In this document: piece by piece, positions 61,499-64,000 of the stretch
Layout of the letters: each line of letters starts with the position of its first letter
How positions within the stretch are numbered: position 1 is the stretch's first letter
Assembly: GCA_009694735.1 (NCBI GenBank)
Contig: SHUG01000003.1
Coordinates: 1-64,000 of the forward strand
Reading direction: 5' to 3'
Source of the DNA: Acidobacteriota bacterium
GTDB taxonomy: Bacteria; Acidobacteriota; Vicinamibacteria; Vicinamibacterales; UBA2999
Length of the DNA: 64,000 nt
Notes under the pieces: model-generated
What the model was told of the DNA's origin: nothing
The model's database searches: none
The model's input: only the letters and a program-made list of their open reading frames with translations
Program-made: the position numbers and the translations under genes

Positions 61499-62386
61499 AT
61501 GGAGCAGTCAGCCCTTTCCGTCGCCATCCTTCGCCAACGCCTGGTCTCGCTGCTCACCGCCATGCCCGCGGCGCAGTCGGGCGACGAAACGTCGGTGCAC
61601 CAGGCCCGCGTCGCGTCGCGCCGGTTGCGCGGCGCCTTGCCAATGCTCGGCGCCAGCGCCGACGCCGAGGCCCTCGACCGTGTCGATCGCCGTGTGCGCC
61701 GCATTACCCGCGCGTTGGGACCCGTGCGCGAACTCGATGTCGCCCTGTTGTTGCTGGCCGAGTTCGAGGAGCGCGGTGTGGCATCGGCCGACGCCATCGG
61801 CCGCGTGCGCGAGGCGGTGATCGCCGAACGACTGGATCGCCGCCGCGACATGCTCGATGCGATCACCCCGTCGCGCCTCGAGCAGCTGCGCAAGCGTCTG
61901 GTCGACGTGACGGCGCCCGAGTCGCACCGCGGATCGGTGGCCAACGCCGTCGCCGAAGCGGTGGCGCAGGCAGGCAAACGGGCCCGGCATTTGCGCGCGG
62001 CCATCGAACGCGCCGGCGGCATTTACCTGGCCGAACGGTTGCATCGCGTCCGCATCGAGGCCAAGAAGTTACGCTACACCCTCGAGATCCAGCGCGAGCT
62101 CACACGCTCACGATCGCGCCTCCATCTCGACCGGCTGAAGACGCAACAGAGCCTGCTCGGCCGCATGCACGACCTCGAGATTCTGATCGATCGCACGCGT
62201 GCCGTGCAGGCCACGCTGGCCGCCCGCAACCGGCGTGGCATGGGCGAACTCGACGCGCTGATCCGCGTGCTCGAGGACGAGTGCCGCGCGGGACACGCCA
62301 CTTACATGCACGCGCGCCCGGCCCTGTTGAAGCTCTGTGAGTCAGTGATCGACACCGCCGGGCAATCGCGCTCGACGGCTGCCTAG
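61499..62386 (+). CDS. CHAD domain protein
   Basis: 295-aa all-helical CHAD protein with conserved basic pairs: VHQARVASRRLRGAL near residue 35, and LHRVRIEAKKLRYTLE near 182. CHAD domains bind polyphosphate through these Arg/Lys/His surfaces. It is divergent from ppx, which supports a polyphosphate role. It is followed 12 bp later by sixA. Confidence 0.92.
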   Translation: MEQSALSVAILRQRLVSLLTAMPAAQSGDETSVHQARVASRRLRGALPMLGASADAEALDRVDRRVRRITRALGPVRELDVALLLLAEFEERGVASADAIGRVREAVIAERLDRRRDMLDAITPSRLEQLRKRLVDVTAPESHRGSVANAVAEAVAQAGKRARHLRAAIERAGGIYLAERLHRVRIEAKKLRYTLEIQRELTRSRSRLHLDRLKTQQSLLGRMHDLEILIDRTRAVQATLAARNRRGMGELDALIRVLEDECRAGHATYMHARPALLKLCESVIDTAGQSRSTAA

Positions 62387-62398
62387 CCCCGGACATTC

Positions 62399-62908
62399 AT
62401 GGCCGCTACCATCGAGCTGTACCTCGTGCGCCACGGCATGGCCGCCGAGCGTGGACCCAAATACCCCGACGATCGCCTGCGGCCGCTCACGCCGACCGGC
62501 GTCAAGCGGTTTGCCGCCGCGGTTCCCGGCCTGCTCGAGCTGGATGTGGTCATCGACTTCGTGCTGACCAGCCCGCTGGTGCGCGCCCGCGACACCGCCA
62601 CGCTGCTGGCGGCTGGGCTGAAACCGAAACCAGCGATGACCGAGATCGAGGCCCTCGCGCCGGGCGGACGCCACCAAGCCGTGATGGAAGCGATCAAGAC
62701 GCACGCGAAACGGCATCGGCGCCTCGCGCTGGTGGGGCACGAGCCGGATCTGGGCGAGCTCGCCGCGCGGTTGCTCGGCGCGCGCGGCATCGTCCAGTTC
62801 AAAAAAGGCGCGATCTGCGCCATTGATGTGGATGGCGCCACCCCCGGCGGCCCCGGTACGTTGCGATGGCTCCTGACACCACGGGCGCTGCGCGCGCTCG
62901 CTCCCTAG
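62399..62908 (+). CDS. sixA: SixA-type phosphohistidine phosphatase
   Basis: 169-aa histidine phosphatase. The catalytic RHG motif is in YLVRHGMAAERG, and the second His in LVGHEPDLGELA. SixA removes phosphate from histidine phosphotransfer domains. Its place after CHAD is common in bacteria and fits a role linked to phosphate or nucleotide-sugar PTS signalling. Confidence 0.88.
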   Translation: MAATIELYLVRHGMAAERGPKYPDDRLRPLTPTGVKRFAAAVPGLLELDVVIDFVLTSPLVRARDTATLLAAGLKPKPAMTEIEALAPGGRHQAVMEAIKTHAKRHRRLALVGHEPDLGELAARLLGARGIVQFKKGAICAIDVDGATPGGPGTLRWLLTPRALRALAP

Positions 62909-62924
62909 AGCCCGGCAGAAATTT

Positions 62925-62950
62925 GTGTCAAATCGGTGGAATCCGTGGCC
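62925..62950 (+). repeat. dispersed AATCGGTG repeat
   Basis: GTGTCAAATCGGTGGAATCC followed by GTGGCC corresponds to the repeat at 28091-28127. It overlaps the GTG of the longer lipid-kinase frame, which favours the ATG at 62954 as the real start. Confidence 0.45.
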
Positions 62951-62953
62951 CTG

Positions 62954-63850
62954 ATGAAAGCCACCGTCGTCATCAACCCCATCGCCGGCCCCGGGCGCGC
63001 CCGCACGCTCGACGCCTGCGCTGCACTCGCGCGTGAGTCGCTTGGCCGCGGCGGTTTCGACGCTGATGTCCGCATCACGACGGCGCCAGACGATGCGCAG
63101 CGCTTCGCAACGGCGGCGGTCGAAGCGGGGCATGCGCTCGTGGTGGCGTGGGGCGGCGACGGCACGGTGAACGGTGTCGGTGCGGCGTTGGCCGGCACCC
63201 CGGTCGCGATGGCGATTATCCCAGGAGGTTCGGGCAACGGCCTGGCCCGCGATCTGGACCTGCCGCTCGACGCCGCGGCGGCGTTCGAGGTGGCGGCGTC
63301 TGGATCCGCCCGCCTGATCGATGCCGGCGAGCTGAACGGCTCGCTGTTCTTCAATGTCGCGGGCATCGGACTGGATGCGCGCATCGCCATGCGAATGGCC
63401 GCGCCGGGCGCTCGCCGCGGGTTACTGGGATACGTGGTTGCTACCCTCAGCGAACTGCCGTCGTACGTGGCCCGCGACTATTCGATCACGCCCCTGAACG
63501 GCGCCGGCGGCTCACCGTTTGCGACCTCGGCCTTGTTCATCGCGATGGCGAATTCGCGCCAGTACGGCAACGGTGCGCAGATCGCCCCGCACGCCCGAGT
63601 CGACGATGGCGAGTTGGATCTCGTGGTGGTCAGGCCGCAGTCGCTGCTGCGCATCGCGTCACGTATTCCCGCATTTTTCAACGGCAGCCTGCGAGCCGAC
63701 GAGACCCTCTGGATGAGAACGGCGGCCGAAATGGATATTTCGTCCGACCATGACATCTCGTTTCACGTGGACGGCGAGCCCCGCCAGGGGCCGACTACGG
63801 TCGCGCTGCGTACCCGTCCGCGAACGCTCCAGGTGAGAGTTAAAAGCTGA
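62954..63850 (+). CDS. diacylglycerol/lipid kinase family protein
   Basis: About 298 aa. The kinase catalytic domain has NPIAGPGRA, the ATP-binding AWGGDGTVNGV and IPGGSGNGLARDL motifs. The C-terminal beta-sandwich follows, ending DISFHVDGEPR. It would phosphorylate diacylglycerol or another lipid alcohol. ATG 62954 is preferred over GTG 62936. Confidence 0.88.
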   Translation: MKATVVINPIAGPGRARTLDACAALARESLGRGGFDADVRITTAPDDAQRFATAAVEAGHALVVAWGGDGTVNGVGAALAGTPVAMAIIPGGSGNGLARDLDLPLDAAAAFEVAASGSARLIDAGELNGSLFFNVAGIGLDARIAMRMAAPGARRGLLGYVVATLSELPSYVARDYSITPLNGAGGSPFATSALFIAMANSRQYGNGAQIAPHARVDDGELDLVVVRPQSLLRIASRIPAFFNGSLRADETLWMRTAAEMDISSDHDISFHVDGEPRQGPTTVALRTRPRTLQVRVKS

Positions 63851-63939
63851 TTGCTCAATGGCTTATCTCATGTGAGCGAGAAGTTGTCGCGAAGAATTTA
63901 CACCCGGTCGGCAACCGTCTAGGCCAGGCTCAGTGAGCG

Positions 63940-64000
63940 ATGTACGCCTTCACCAAGAAGATCCAGCTCCTCGAACACACGCGCCGGTATTCGATTCTCA
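63940..64000 (+). CDS. possible gene start cut by the window edge
   Basis: An ATG at 63940 opens a frame (MYAFTKKIQLLEHTRRYSIL) to the end of the window. Too little is present to identify it. The 63851-63939 gap shows nothing else. Confidence 0.3.
   Translation, partial: MYAFTKKIQLLEHTRRYSIL

Overview
The window is high-GC bacterial chromosome. It most resembles an Acidobacteriota genome, probably of the Vicinamibacteria lineage. Evidence for this is a secreted protein of the 'acidobacterial VWFA-related' type (7.1-9.2 kb), many exported soluble proteins, a CarD regulator, PIN/AbrB toxin-antitoxin genes, and short palindromic repeats between genes. This assignment is inference from gene content, since no rRNA is present. 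Several genes have a -10-like hexamer only 6-13 bases before the start codon and no Shine-Dalgarno sequence, which suggests leaderless mRNAs.

Layout. 0-5 kb: tRNA-Leu(CAA), a vapC/AbrB toxin-antitoxin pair with its operator, a BACON lipoprotein, and a HerA-type ATPase coupled to an exported methyltransferase. 5-18.9 kb: housekeeping and envelope genes (carD, plsC, DUF4126, VWA protein, OPT transporter, rex-moaC, a hydroxyacid dehydrogenase, a CDF metal transporter, two tandem lepB genes, a LytS/LytTR two-component pair). 18.9-28.1 kb: a NuoI-like ferredoxin, a homocysteine methyltransferase-MTHFR fusion, methyltransferases, and a ketosynthase/flavoprotein/ICMT cluster followed by a PIG-V-type glycosyltransferase.

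28.6-34.8 kb is the accessory region and the main discovery. I read it as an integron cassette array without an integrase (a CALIN). It holds six attC-like sites plus one half site, all in the same (minus) orientation. The cargo is higBA, a DUF4258/antitoxin pair interrupted upstream by an IS91-type remnant, vapBC, hicAB, a small protein plus HNH nuclease, an exported bicupin, and a recurrent non-coding cassette family. Three of the four toxins in it are broken (higB truncated, DUF4258 frameshifted, hicA nonsense) while all four antitoxins are intact. The HNH gene also has an internal stop. The array is bracketed by the 5' part of one TPR gene: an internally deleted copy on the left and the full gene on the right.

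35.3-49.1 kb is a long co-directional operon: TPR/MA-peptidase, DUF4159, MoxR ATPase, DUF58, BatA-like, DUF4175, VWA protein and a cysteine-free caspase-fold protein. 49.1-54.1 kb carries a rhomboid protease, a zinc-ribbon protein, an FHA-GAF-PP2C phosphatase, a LeuA-like enzyme and an M28 peptidase. 54.2-63.9 kb holds citrate synthase and a phosphate/polyphosphate block (ppx-pstS-pstC-pstA-pstB-phoU, with divergent CHAD, SixA and lipid-kinase genes).

Small repeat families lie across the window. They include a hairpin with a conserved GAA/GAA internal loop found upstream of three genes, REP-like palindromes at gene ends, and 9-base tandem repeats inside genes.
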